Shown here: one piece after another, positions 10,883 through 23,427 of the stretch
Position numbering within the stretch: the stretch's first letter is position 1
How the letters are laid out: each line of letters starts with the position of its first letter
Program-made: the position numbers and the translations under genes
Source: Hyposmocoma kahamanoa
Lineage: Eukaryota > Arthropoda > Insecta > Lepidoptera > Cosmopterigidae
Length of the DNA: 64,000 bases
NCBI RefSeq assembly: GCF_003589595.1
Contig: NW_020654422.1
Coordinates: 7,085,275 to 7,149,274 of the forward strand
Direction of reading: 5' to 3'
The notes under the pieces: model-generated
Database searches by the model: none
Told to the model about the DNA's origin: nothing
Seen by the model: only the letters and a program-made list of their open reading frames with translations

Positions 10883-12408
10883 ACTATATACAAGTTAATG
10901 TCACTATGTTGTAAGATTACAAAAATAGGATTTACAAGATGTCATTTAGTCTATAATTGGTATGTCAGCTATTATTTTTATGCACTTCTTTTGGAGTACA
11001 AAAAAATTCTGAATGTTTGTTCAGTTTCCCCAAAGGATAAATTTAAATTAAATAACTAAATAAAAAAATAGTAATAAATTTAAATTAAAAAACCTAAATT
11101 TCATATTAAATTTCGCACATAAATTCCTAAAATACTCAAAGGTTCGAGGCCGGATTCAAACCCACGGCGTCTGTTTGAGAGGCGGTACCTAGGTCTAACC
11201 ATTAAACTACCGCGGCTTCAAGGTATACTCCTCACCAAACAAAAACTCAAATTTCCGGTCATCCTCCCTGATCCTGGAACTTCCCCGGTTTTATGACAAT
11301 TCTAGAATTCTGTTAATTATAGACATGATTACATTGTAAATTTGTTGGTAATTGATGACTATGAAAATAGCAGCCCGTATATAATACATAGACGAAAATA
11401 AGTTTTCATCTGATAGAAAATTAAAAACTTCAAAAAGACAAGGCATTTTGGCATATCTGCATATCAGATGTAATTTTCATTTGTAGCCTATTTGCAGCAG
11501 GGAGATCATTCAATTAGAATCACCTATTATAATTGCGAACTAACAAATAACTTTTAAACAAAATTGCAAACGAAAGCAGATGTCTCAGTCCGATAAGCAA
11601 GACAGAATATTAAGATTTCATTCAATGCATTTGCAAATGATAATATTATGAATATTTATTTTGATTTTGAATTGCATCTTCTTTTAGAATTCTTATGCTA
11701 AGAATTTCTTCTAATATCATATACAGTATGTAGCATACGTAAAATACAATAGCGCCAATTGTATTTTTATACTAGATTGAATATTTTGAACACGTGCACA
11801 CACCTTCCTCTTGAAGGCGTGTGAAGGTAAATAAAAACAAGAAACGCCTATGACCTTGGTCATTATTTACTGATTCTACAATAAATACACTTCGGTAATA
11901 TACGTACCTAAACCAATAGTAAATAACCAACGATATCTATGTGTAGATTGAAATCAGGAGATAACGAAATGCAAATTAAGGAATGGCATAATTGTATGGT
12001 GTGTAAAATTACTTATTGCCAGAGCATGTAAAGCAAGCAAATTAAAAAATGTCGCTCTCTTGTTGTAATAACGCCACATCTGTATAACGACAACTTTTCA
12101 GTAGGGACGTTTGAAGATTCCACAAATTAAATTAGTTGATATTTTTATGCATAAGGGTCGATACTACCGCAGCTCGAATTCAAATTTTTCCCGCACTAAT
12201 ACGGTTCATATTGCTTGGATCGAGCGCCAGGGACACTGGCTTTATTTCAGAATTTATTTTTTTACAAACAAATTAAAGCCATTTGAAAAATGTATAACTT
12301 ATACTATACGTGTTCTATTTAGTTGATAAAAAAAACATTGATATATGTAAAATACATATTGAATACAGCGGTTTTCTTGTAAAATTTCGAGATGTTTGTG
12401 TTTTTTTC
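10883..12408. other. Gene-free AT-rich stretch
   Basis: No coding exon recognised. It contains only the tRNA-like stretch at 11147-11222, listed separately. Confidence 0.6.
11147..11222 (-). repeat. tRNA-like sequence, probably a SINE head or tRNA pseudogene
   Basis: In reverse it reads GCCGCGGTAGTTTAATGG (A-box-like) and, about 40 nt later, GTGGGTTTGAATCC (B-box-like), as in a tRNA. The acceptor and anticodon stems do not pair cleanly, so I do not call a functional tRNA gene. No matching SINE body is visible nearby. Confidence 0.45.
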
Positions 12409-12416
12409 TTCTATCG

Positions 12417-12644
12417 CATTGACTTACAAATAAATGGACGACGGGTCTAATACAAAAACCACGAAAAAAATGTCCCAAGTCAACCTATTCGAAATTTAAA
12501 TTGTTATGTCATTGCAGTATCGTGCTGTCAGTAGAACAAATGAAGACTAAAGCGGAGTGTCGCGCTCTGTATACGATTTTAGCGCCTTACAAGTTCGGAC
12601 ACTTTTTAGCGCGGACCCGACGTCCATATAATTGTAAGTCAATG
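12417..12644. mobile_element. hAT-like MITE, 228 bp, with 8-bp target duplication
   Basis: Terminal inverted repeats of about 31 bp begin CATTGACTTACAA and continue ATGGACG.CGGGTC at both ends with few mismatches. The flanks carry a perfect 8-bp direct repeat, TTCTATCG (12409-12416 and 12645-12652); 8-bp duplications are characteristic of hAT transposases. There is no coding capacity inside. Three much shorter insertions elsewhere in the window share the same end (20398, 44677, 54847). Confidence 0.88.
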
Positions 12645-12830
12645 TTCTATCGTGAAAATTTTTAGGAATCGTGTTTGCACACCGTAGGTATAGTAATCAT
12701 CGTATATCCTCAATTTTACTATACATTTTTTCCAAAGCCATTGCTTCAACACTTTCATTGTAATGCGGAATCAACCAAAGCCATTTGAGGTTGTGTAGAA
12801 CGAGAGAGAAAGTGAGAAAGAGAAATTTGG

Positions 12831-12935
12831 TGAAATTACAGGCACATGAGACTTGTCAACTAATATCACCCTACGATTTTAAGTGGCATTATAGGAGGCG
12901 CACGAATTCGTCCCGTCACTTGCTATCATAAAAAT
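12831..12935 (-). repeat. Helitron-like short repeat, degraded copy 4
   Basis: Minus-strand remnants of the family: GTGAAATTACAGGCACATGAGACTTGTCAA, a gap, then ATTCGTCCCGTCACTTG at the outer end. The central hairpin is lost. Confidence 0.6.
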
Positions 12936-13059
12936 ATATTTTAATGACTTTCATGTGATAAAAGCACTTTTGACTAATGTCACATGTAGACATTTTGTTT
13001 GGTACTCGTATAATGTGGATACGAAATGATCTTAGCATCACTACTGCGTTGTGGTTTTG

Positions 13060-13215
13060 AAGGTTAAGGGTGCTGGTCAAATTACGTTACGGGTGACGGG
13101 CGCAGTGGCAGCGCCCCTCAGATCTTTGCGATTTAAAGCTCTGGGTGGCACAGCAACTGTTATGGACATCCGAGTAGCTTACTATCGGGCACTCGACTCG
13201 TCCCTTCACTTGGTC
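13060..13215 (-). repeat. Helitron-like short repeat, copy 5
   Basis: Minus-strand copy with AAGGGTGCTGGT, the hairpin core GGCAGCGCCCCTCAGATC...AAAGCTCTGGGTGGCAC, ACTGTTATGGACATCCG and the end ACTCGTCCCTTCACTTG. Confidence 0.75.
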
Positions 13216-15289
13216 TTACAAAAAAATAAAATAAAAAACACTTACAGGTGTAATAAAAAAGTATAATACGATATAAATATAATAGCACTTAAAAGTGTCC
13301 AGGACACTAAACAACTTTTCGCCGTTAGAAACAATTACCTTTTGTAAAATATAAAGCTTTCCTTCAAAGTAACGAACCCACTTATCAGAAAATAATTCCA
13401 CTTATTTCATTCCTTTTCCGAGCATTGTTGTTTTAAATATTCATATGTGAAAGCCAAGACATATCTTTCCAATTTTAGGAGCGGCGAAGTAGCAAATCAA
13501 TATTTGGTGTGAGTGCTTTTTCGTGCAACGTATAGAAGCTTTTATCTGGACAACGGCCGGATGGCAGCACAAACAGTCAAAGGACGGACACATTCAATTT
13601 AACATAACGCGATTCCAGAACCCTCACTTACTGCACATTTTTATGTTACAAGAAGTGTGTAAAATAAAAAGTGATTAAATTTTATCTGACGAGTAAGTAG
13701 CAGGATCTGTTGTACCCTTTCTTTTCTTCTTTGTTTGCGTCTGTTTAATGCAATAAAGAGTAATTGAATACGTAACTAAAAACTGTTTTCTTTTACAAAG
13801 TCAACTCAATTATTTTACAATATCTATAGGAACATTTATTGTACAATGTCTATCTATTTCTAGCTGGATGCGAGAAACACAAAACCTGTGTGGCGATCTT
13901 TCGGGGAGATCCATGTCCTGCAATGGACGTCTTTCGGCCTATATGACAAGCTATCGGAGCTGCCTTAATAGTGAAATGGCGTTAATACCTGCGTACACAA
14001 CACCGGAAAAACCTTTAATTAACTTCCCCAATGAAATAGTATGGTTTAACCAGTACGGACTAAGTGGAACTTTACCGCAAGCGTTAATTATTATCTGCGA
14101 GGAGTGCTCTTTGTTTAGTTGCCAACTCTAAATTAGTTTTCGAAATGGATCATTCGCACCCCGGCCGCTCCCCCCGCGGCCCTCTAAACCCCCTCGCCGG
14201 TAATTGGAACGTTCCGAGATGACACCACTCGACTGCCTCTAATCAGTTAACAAGAAACCACACTACATGCTATTGTGATTCGTAAGCACGAGTCACGTCC
14301 CTTTGAAACTGACAGCTAAGACAGGAGATACCACTTATGTGGAGCACTGCTTCTTTAAACAGTGCAGTCTACACTGGATTAATGTGAAAGTGACCAAAGC
14401 TTAGAATAAATAAGTGTATTTCGTCCTTTCTCTATCCTTTGTCTCTGATTCTACATTACTTCATGCTTACAAATTGCATACGTAAAGCAAAACGGTGGTT
14501 ACAGAACACGTGTTCTAACAAAATAGGTCGCACAGGGTCAACCTGGACACTTAAAATTTTAATTCAACTCTCTGCCTCTTCATCCAAAGTTCAAAGTTTG
14601 ATGTGCTTTTTATACCTCAAGTCACCCGATAAGTGTTGATGTATAAATTAATTCATCATGTAATTCGACTGTTGATGTTCGCGAGCGCATAACGTCGGAT
14701 GTTGTTTATAGCTTAGCATTAACACCCGGCTTTTAGGTCAGTTATTCAATGACGCAACTGTTGACAACAGAATTAAGGGCGTCATACGACATTTACGACA
14801 GATTAAAAGTAAATCATCGCTATAAATTAACCGTAAATGGACCTATTTCAAATTTTATATTAGTAAAAATACTTTCAAGTGCCTCTAATTTTATTTTATT
14901 TTCATGTTTTAATGCCTTTTATTTTCCAACCCGCTGACGACCTTTCGATTACACGGGCTCTACTACTGTGATCACAAACTTCCATTAGCAAAATATTTTA
15001 ATTAATTCACTTTGCTGAGTAAGAAAGCGCTATCCGATCAGCACACTCATATCTAAAGACTACCTGAAGTACTACACACTCAGCTATAGAATGACAAAAC
15101 CTTTTAGCGTCGTAATCCTGTTAAATACTCGCATAGAAGGACAATGCTACCATATGTTTATATAAGAGAATGGAGAGGTTTCTTGGGCAGTGAGCGGTGT
15201 TGTTTGTTTTTGGCACTCAGCGATGGTCGTAAGCACTTATCTTTGGAGTTCCTGCATTAACTTGTCAACAATTAAGGCTCATTAAATTT

Positions 15290-15490
15290 CATTACAGAGA
15301 TGGTCTCGCTGCGGGGCGCACGGTGCGGTACGGCAGGCAACCGGGCCGAAGCCGCCGCCGGCCGTCCCTGGGTCGCCGCCGCTTAGACGGATAATCTCCA
15401 GCTGTCAGGCGCTAATGCGTTTTAGAGTACGTAATTTGAACCGTTGAGATCGGCGGTAATTAACGCCCGCAATTAAGCTAAGTGATTATT
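15290..15490. promoter_or_regulatory. GC-rich island, candidate regulatory element
   Basis: A strongly GC-rich block (15300-15390) passes into sequence with CAGCTG, GGTAATTAACG and CAATTAAGC, i.e. E-box and homeodomain-type cores, within AT-rich intergenic DNA. No open frame fits a known protein. The regulatory role is inference only. Confidence 0.3.
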
Positions 15491-18159
15491 AGTAACGAGC
15501 ACACGAGAACTGTGTAGGTGCTGGCTTTATTACAGACTCTACACTCACTCGCAACATAGTCTTAAATATAAAAACCACTTCCTCTTTAGTGAAACCTTAA
15601 GAGAATATTAGGCATTATTTATGCACAACTTCATAATTCAAGTTAGCCATTTTGTGTAGTTTATTATTTATTATACAATTCTCCTATATTAAAAATGTTA
15701 AATTATGAAAATCTGCTATCTATCGTTTGAATATATTTTATATACAAACACTAGCTAGCATAAAAGTTAAAAGAGTCCACAAATCATAAAAAAACAACTT
15801 CTTACGTACGAAATGTTTCAGGTTTCCAATAAAATGTAATTTAAGTGAACGTACACGCGAGAGCTGAGTGAAGGCTTTACGTCACTTCAATTTTGTGTTA
15901 AAAGTAAGTGTGCGCGCCTCAAGTAACCCGGAGGCTGAGGTAATGTATTCCCACATATACATAAGTGAAAACATTTTAAGAAGCTCTACGGACCCACTGC
16001 ATCACCCCAGGGGTTAGGGCCTAAAAGCACTATCTCCGAGCCAAAGCCTTACAACTCTTCTCAAATTCAACTTACTTTGCTCTGCGGAGGTGCCCGCTCG
16101 AAGATTCGCAAAGATTCGAACGTCTTGATACTTGTGATATTACTTAGTATTTTAAGTCCTTAAGTAAAACAAACAGACTAAGCTTCAAATTAACCTCATT
16201 TATTTTTAATTTTCAACCTTTTAAGAGGACAAAGTGAACAATTTCGTTAATTTCATGCCGCTGATTTTTTATTGCTAAGTAATCATAATAAATGATCATT
16301 ACTATTTTACGTAAAGGTGTACCCCATATTAATAAAGTACTATTTTTAACGATGTTAAAAATCTATCGAAATATTTTTTACACTTATTATTAATCAATTT
16401 CACAACTGCAATACTCCTTTGTCAGATAATCAGCTGTGCACATTATAGTTTAACAATAAACCACTTTTTTCTTACTATTCATTAATTAGATTGCACACAC
16501 TTTTTTTTATTATCAACGTATCAAAAATATCCAACCTGCTTATACAGAAACATGTAACGAATTCAAGTTTAGTATCGCGCGTGGCGGAGAAGCCAAAGCT
16601 TTTCGTGACTGCACAGAAGAACTGGCGGCCCGTGCAACTGCGACGACGACAGTCCGCTCCGCTTGTGCTCATATCCCGAAGTGTGCAATCCGCAACGAGG
16701 GCAATTGCCTACGTCCACAATCTCGACTACAGCGATAATACCCGCGCCGCTACACTTACCGTCCGCGGCCCAGAATTCTGTGTGAAGTGAGAACGCGGCA
16801 TCCCTTGCCTTTACCTCCATGAATACGCGACCATGCTCGATTTCATATAAAATAAATTGAAAAGTTTTCGACTTTAATTCCGTCTGTTGAAGCCACCAGT
16901 CCGCGCTGGCGGCGGCGTGGCGGAAACGAACCTCGATGTTTTGTAATGGAGCTTTTTAAAATGGAAGTCGAACTTTTGTCAGACACTTTTAGCCGTGCCG
17001 GAGATACATTTAAGCTTTTTAACTTTTCCACTCCGGTAATGTATCCCACTCTTTCCTGCGTCTGTGGAGGTGTCGTATAAGTTTTTTATCCTGAGTAGAT
17101 TAAGTAGGAAGTTTTCTATTTGTGTGAGTCAGCACATCCCCAGTCGCTCGCAATAATCCTACCAAAGAGCTTCTTTCTATCCGTCTTCTCGTTGGTTATT
17201 TTTTTCATGTTCGACGACAGTGTAAACATTTTGCCTATGATCCATTAAGTAAATGCACTCAAACTACCACTCAGCACTGCATTAATATTGCATTTCTAAC
17301 TTCTCTCCTCCCGGGTGAGGTTCCCAATGGACTCTACTTCAGCAGGTTTAGATGAAGATATGTGTAGTTAAAGATCAATAACGAGCATCCTGTGCACTTA
17401 AGCAAGTGTAGCGTTGTAGCTTAATGCCTTTGTCGAATCTGATGAATGGCTTTTCATTCATTCATTTGAAGCAATTTCTACAACAGCCTTCTGGAGTACG
17501 TACCACACGCATCCATATTGTTTGGCAAAACAAGAAGATGTGGGTATAACCGGGCTTCTTTACAAATTACATCAATCTCTCAAAATCAATAAGTATTTGT
17601 AGCTAATGTAAGCGCTTAACGAGCCGCGAGCGGGACTCCTGAGCGGATCAGCAAATGGAGTGCTTCATGCATAATGTAGCGCAGGCTGAGTGTTGTTTTG
17701 AAAAGCGTTCTGAATTTGTTATTTTCGTCACACCAGGTGATGCCCGAGCGTCTCATGAAACATTTAACAATATCAATTCGACAATTCAAATTGTCAATAC
17801 AGGTAGGCACACTCAGCTATCAATTTTCTAAACTGCCAGATTGAAACAAAGTAAACATTTTCAACAAAATTTTTCACAAGTTCTATAATAATGTCCTTAG
17901 GTACTTACCAAACGGTATGTGTATTATGTTATCACCAAAAGATACGTTTTGGTATGTGAATATCTTTTTCCTATAATTGAATTTAAATATTATAAAATTT
18001 ATCGTATAGAAAAACCGAAATAAGTTACATAGTAGCCCTTACCTATCTTGACCGCATTTTCTATTATTAATCAGTGTAATCTTTCCAAAGCTCTAATCCA
18101 ACAGTGACTTGATTAACAAAGCGTTCTGTTGGGTATTATATTAGAGCCGAGAAATCATC

Positions 18160-18420
18160 ATCAGCCGTAAAGCGAAATTTCTACATCCTTACGTAACTTT
18201 ATTAAATGATAACAGGAGATAACCAGCACCTCAGAATTAATTAATCCACTCAGAGATTGCATCTAAAAGCCCCGGTGTCCCCTCCCCGCCCGGGGTCGAT
18301 CTGTTTCCAGCCACTTAAACTTCACGCGGCGCGCTCTAGCTTCCGTTTTAATTACAAAATTAATTCAAAATGTAATTAAAGTTAACAATAAAGCAGCAAA
18401 CAATTGAAGTTATTTATGTT
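18160..18420. promoter_or_regulatory. Candidate regulatory element with clustered TAATTA/ATTAA cores
   Basis: A GC-rich core (about 18270-18300) is flanked by repeated homeodomain-type cores: AATTAATTAATC at about 18236 and TTTTAATTACAAAATTAATT near 18345. No coding frame. Regulatory role inferred from motif clustering only. Confidence 0.3.
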
Positions 18421-20397
18421 AGTTTATGCTTTATGGTGAACTGTGCTTCGTTGGAAATGCGATTTAGCTGCGCGTAGACGTGATGTGGCGTCGTTGTCTT
18501 TAAGGTCTAACTTTATTATAGGTAAGTAGAGCTGTACACACGTATTACTTAAGTACGTACGTATTACATTTCACATATCTACTCGGCGTTCGTTTTCAAT
18601 CAAAGAATAATTTGGATCAAAAGAGAGTTATTAAAAACTATAGTTATGTTCTTTGCTTTCAACGCCGAATGATGGAGTACATAAATAGCGCACCTTATTA
18701 CATGGTGGAATTAGAGCAAGAGCACACTCGAGCGAGTATGAACGCGGTGATGTGGTGATGCGGTCCATTCTCTTGGACAATTAGCGAACCATTACCGCGT
18801 CATCGTCAATGCGAGAGTGCCGCGACGCTCTAAAAGCTTTTATAAGAGAGCGATCAATTTGACTATGTCAGCCTGCTAATAGCTCCCAGAACATTTCAAT
18901 ACTAAAAGTATCTAAGTAGTATAATAACCTTTTTGCATTTGTTCATTTTTCTGAAAGACCAGTATTATTAGGCTTATTTATATATTACATAACTATCTGA
19001 AAATATATAACAAAAACCTTATTTAGTGTATATTACCATTATCCCACAAATAAAGATCTGGAAAGGGTCTTTAATCCATCAACCTAGGCCGGAATGTGAG
19101 TTGTGGACTTTCTCAGTTTTGAACCTTCTCCATATTGCTATTCCTCTTCCTACGTAGAATGCAAGTGCTAACCTAACCTAACCCAACCATGCGGCTTATA
19201 ATGTATTTACAACTACTATGTATAACTTTTGGCGCCTAACGAGTTATCTAAGTTTCATCTCTGAATAGCGAATAAAATTGTTTTTGCAACATTTTTAAAG
19301 CATGCAATTTTTAAAATCCCTCATTTTATATCCTCAGAGAACTTTTGTAAATGGCAATCGAAAAAAGTGAGAAAGTAGCAGCGACTTGCGCACTTATCTA
19401 CTTCCACTCAACTCTGTCGCTCTACTCTAATGCAGTACAGGCAATAAAGCTCTGCTGAAAAGCACTTACCGGGATTGATTCAGACCATTTACCATTCTTT
19501 AAACAAATACAAAACCTTTCCATTGTGGTAAATTATAAAACCTTTTAGTGAATCCATTAAATACCTGCCAGTATGTGTGGTTAGCCAAATTTAGTTATGA
19601 CCTTATTCCTAACTGACGTATAAATTGAATCTGTTATATTTATTTCGGGCTGTGATTAAGGCCCCTTACAATATTTGGTTACATAATATACCCAAACATC
19701 ACAAGTATAACTTACATTATGAACGTATGTATATACATAGGTACCCTCTTCAAACTAACATAACTAGATCTATGTGCGACCCTCTAGTAAATTTATTTAC
19801 CTACTCTAATTAGGTACCACAAATTATGTAAAATATACTTTTGCTTGTGTTTTATGTCAATTTGTATACTCTGAACAAATAAAAACTTGTAGTATTGACT
19901 GTCCACATAAATTTTAATTAGGTGTAAATAATTATTTACTGATTACTTATACATAAATACCATTTATAAATAAGAAATATATCCGTTAAAATATTTACGC
20001 TGCTTTCTACGCCAGTAATACCATATATAAATTGATTTATATATATTGTATGTATTAAAACCTGTCACTGCAATGCAAACGTTTACATTTATAAATGTTT
20101 TTTGTGAAATATTTTTTTAGGTGGTTTGCGATAAAACACAAACATTCCGCCATCTGTTGAAAGAAAATAACATGTCATTGTGTATCTCCGCCTTTTTGGT
20201 GCGAGCAGTAATCATAGGATGTCGCTAGTCAATATGGTAACATTTTGATGATTATAATAATAGTATTTATTAATAGGTATGCGATACATGGATATCCATT
20301 GAGCATAATAAATAATTTATTAATTTATTGAACTGACATTGGCGACGATCGCCATAATTTTTATATTATTTTTACAGAATAACACTACTGGCGAAAC

Positions 20398-20420
20398 CAT
20401 TGACTTACAATAAGTCAATG
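20398..20420. mobile_element. 23-bp hAT-like micro-insertion with 8-bp target duplication
   Basis: The insertion is almost only two terminal repeats: CATTGACTTA, three bases (CAA), then TAAGTCAATG. It is bracketed by a perfect 8-bp direct repeat GGCGAAAC (20390-20397 and 20421-20428). Ends and duplication length match the 228-bp MITE at 12417. Confidence 0.8.
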
Positions 20421-20459
20421 GGCGAAACATTAAAAACAGCACCGCCAGTAAGCACAACG

Positions 20460-20545
20460 AAAAAGAAGAATACATTATTATTATTTTATTATTATTATTT
20501 TTATTTTAAGCTCTAATTATTATTATTATATATATAATATATAAA
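20460..20545. repeat. Simple AT repeats, (TTA)n and (TA)n
   Basis: Runs of TTA/ATT triplets (about 20475-20500 and 20515-20528) followed by a TA run (20528-20545). Low-complexity DNA. Confidence 0.85.
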
Positions 20546-20779
20546 GCTACAAGTTCTTACTCACTGATAGAAATAGAACACATACTTCCCGATATGGTGG
20601 AAAAAAGATATTTATACCGTTGTACGCAGATAGATTCCAAAGCAAAGAATCAAATATGGGAAGACCTAAATGTGGAAAATAGGAAAGAGTGATCAACGGC
20701 CTGCAAAACCTATAATATATGGAGGGAATATTTGTGCACTTTTATGAGGTACACCCTGGTCAATTTTCGCCGGAAGTAA

Positions 20780-21850
20780 AAATTTTTCGAAATTCAAATA
20801 AATAAGATAGCCGCCATACAAATTTCAAAGTCTCCTATCACGGAAACTATTAGAGATAGGTAGGAGGTGCTCGAAGGAATGTCATAGAGATTAATAGTCG
20901 TCAACTGCCTGGGTTAAAAAAACAAGATTGCGAATTCAAAATGGCGGCTGAAGAAAAACTTGCTTTGATCCGGCTGAAAATTCGTATGCGGGGGTCTCTA
21001 GGAGTCCTTAACCATAATTTGGGGTTAAAAGTTTCTTTTCGCCTTTTTTTAATATGGCTGTCATATAAGCGTTGTTTTCGTCAAAAGTGCTGCGAAACGG
21101 ACTTGCTCTGATTCGGCTGAAAATTGGCATGCGGAGGCCTCTAGAAGTGCCGGATAATAATTTGTGGTTAAAATTGGTTTTTCGCCATTTTCAAATATGG
21201 CCGCCATAGAAGCGTTTGTTGGCCCCAGAAAAAAATGCTCTGATCCCTTTGAAAATTGGCATGTGTGGGTTTCTAGGAATGCTTGATAATAATTTGTGTT
21301 CAAAAATGGTTTTACGATATTTTTTAATATGGCTGCCATTCAACAACTAATAAATATTGAATTAGATTCAACTGAAAATCGATATGTGGGGATCTCTATA
21401 CGTGTTTGATAATAATTCGCGGACGAAATTTATTTTTCGCCGTTTTTCAATATGGCTGCCATACAAACTTTTTTAGCGCCAGATAAAAGTTTGCTCTAAT
21501 TCGATTGAAAGTGGACATGTCGGGTTCTCTATGAATGTTTAATAATAATTAGCGGTCAAAAATTATTTGTCGCCATTTTTCATTATGGCTGCCATACAAA
21601 CTTTTTTGGCGGTAGATAAAAATTTCTTAAAATGGCATGGCTTCAATCACAATTTGAGGTAAAAGTTTTGTTTCTGCCGTTTCGATATAGCCGTAATTTT
21701 TTATGTAAATGGCTATTGAAAAATCTTGCTTTTTCGGACTGAAAATTGGCACGAAATGATTTTTAAGATTGTTTGATGATAATTAGTGGTCAAAATATAT
21801 TTTTGCAATTTTTAAATATGGCCGTCATTAAAGAGCATTTTCAATTTTTT
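20780..21850. repeat. Diverged tandem array, about 130-bp unit
   Basis: Nine landmarks of the palindromic core ATGGCNGCCAT (or a variant) recur at 20807, 20941, 21054, 21197, 21329, 21452, 21585, 21687 and 21818, spaced 102-143 bp. Between them each unit repeats the order: ...AAACTTTTTT..., TTGCTCTGATTCGGCTGAAAA, TTGGCATG, TCTCTAGGA, TGATAATAATT, GGTCAAAA, TTTTTCGCC. Units are clearly related but diverged, so the array is old. No coding capacity is supported. Confidence 0.85.
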
Positions 21851-22933
21851 TAAAACAAAGCCATAAGAGCCGAGGCCGGAGGCCGAGGTCCGCGGAGGGC
21901 AAAGCCCGAAGCGTCCTCACGCCATCAAATGGAGATAACATACGGAGACGTAATAGATTACGAATAAAAGATCTCACAATTGTAAAAATGTAAAGCATGC
22001 TTCCCGATGTAGTGGAAATGAGATACTTATTATAGTGTTGTTGTATCTCAACCGTCTCTATGTGAGATTTCATTTTCTTGAAAGCTATGCGAAAGAGAAG
22101 TATTTAGGGGAAAAAATGGCAAACTACTGCCGAATTTCCTGTACTATTACTATGAATACCAAACCAACGATAACCCAGAATACTCAGACCAAAACCAACT
22201 TAGAAATGTTCGTTTCTTAAATCGGCATAAATCGGGAATCGACCTCCTCATCAAGTGCCCATAATACTAACCGCTGTGCCACCGAAGAGCATGAGCACAC
22301 CCCGTAAACTGAAACCGACCACGCGCTGCAGGCCGAGCCCGACCCCACCGTAGGTGGGATACAGGCCTCGTATTATAATAATATTATTTTAAAAAGTGTA
22401 TACTTTTGTGACTATTTTATGCAGTTTTATTAATGACTTTGGCTGCAAAAATCAATTATTCTTTAGTGATTTTGCTGCCAAATATGGATTGGTGATTTTG
22501 AGTAAAATATGACAGCATGGTAAAAGTTTTTGGAACTAGGATCAAAATCAAGAAGGAGAAGGCAAATGGTATGGCAGCAAAATCTATTTAATAAGCCGTA
22601 TTCAAAATTCAACGTCTTATAATAGGGAGTGTGAAGCAAAAATAAATGATTTAAGTGAAAATGAAAACAAAAATAATGACTCCCGTCGCTTAAGATAACT
22701 GTTTAAAAAAATCCAGTTCTTTTCGCCATTAAAAACACAATAGAAAGTATTTAATGAGGATCCCGAAATCTAAAATGAAGACCTAGTTTTAAGGACTTGT
22801 AGCCAAGCCAAAAATGTTTTTGTTTTTGGCTGTTGTCGTGTGTGTGCCTGTGCCTTAGACGATGGAAAAAAAAAAGCCTGTGCCTCAATGGCCTCACCCT
22901 TAAAGGACGGAAAACTTTTTTTTCCATAGTCTA

Positions 22934-23200
22934 GGGGTCGTATTCCAGAACTCTACTCAATGCTCAAGTTAGGACTTGAGTATGATTTCAAGCACTTGAA
23001 ATACGACCCTAATGGCAAGAACTTGAGTATGATTTATAGTGCTATATATCATACTCAAGTCCTGACTTGAGCAGACTTGAGTATGATTTGAAGCACTGGA
23101 AATACAACCCTAATGGGAAGGACTTGAGTATGATTTCGAGTGCTTTAAACCATACTCAAATCCTGAGTTGAGCATTGAGTACAGTTCTAGAATACGACCC
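22934..23200. repeat. Fold-back element with nested palindromes
   Basis: The ends are inverted repeats of about 50 bp: GGGTCGTATTCCAGAACT at 22934 and its reverse at 23183-23200, extending through CTCAATGCTCAA. Inside, two units of about 99 bp (22974-23072 and 23073-23170) repeat in tandem. Each contains ACTTGAGTATGATTT and its reverse ATCATACTCAAGT, so each unit is itself a palindrome. There is no coding content. It lies about 1.3 kb upstream of the XPC start codon. Confidence 0.85.
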
Positions 23201-23265
23201 TCAGTCTCACCCACAGACATATCCTATGTCTGTGGCACTCTGTGGCCGCACATGGTGTCTGGGGG

Positions 23266-23427
23266 GGGGGTCTACTCTCGATCTCCGTCCGACATCCGTC
23301 CGAAACAATTACTGTCAAATAAATAATATTCGACAAAATTTAAAGACAAGTATCAAGTATGAAGATTCATTCGCATCACGCGTCTTTTCATTTGGTCAAG
23401 CATTGTTGAGATCGAGAGTAGACCCCC
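23266..23427. repeat. 162-bp inverted-repeat element (20-bp perfect arms)
   Basis: GGGGGTCTACTCTCGATCTC at 23266-23285 is exactly reverse-complementary to 23408-23427. The left arm is extended by a run of G. The sequence just beyond the right arm (CCCCTGCTTAGG, 23424-23435) recurs at 23740-23751. It may be a MITE; no clear target duplication. Confidence 0.7.

Larger units (their letters stand above)
13216..20389. other. 7-kb gene-free intergenic region with GC-richer islands
   Basis: No exon with convincing coding character. Short open frames (for example 13868-14131 and 16491-16790) show no domain or splice context. Several islands stand out from the AT-rich background: about 13860-14230, 15290-15490, 16560-16960 and 18240-18400. 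A short CCTAA run (about 19168-19186) resembles insect telomere repeats but has only three units. Confidence 0.6.

Noticed and set aside
13868..14131. 87-codon open frame on the plus strand
   Set aside because: No domain, no splice signals or neighbours that support it, and the composition looks like a GC-richer non-coding island.
16491..16820. Overlapping open frames on both strands in a GC-rich block
   Set aside because: Open frames on both strands are expected in GC-rich DNA; neither resembles a known protein.
19168..19186. Interstitial telomeric repeat (CCTAA)n
   Set aside because: Only about three units; can arise by chance in AT-rich DNA.
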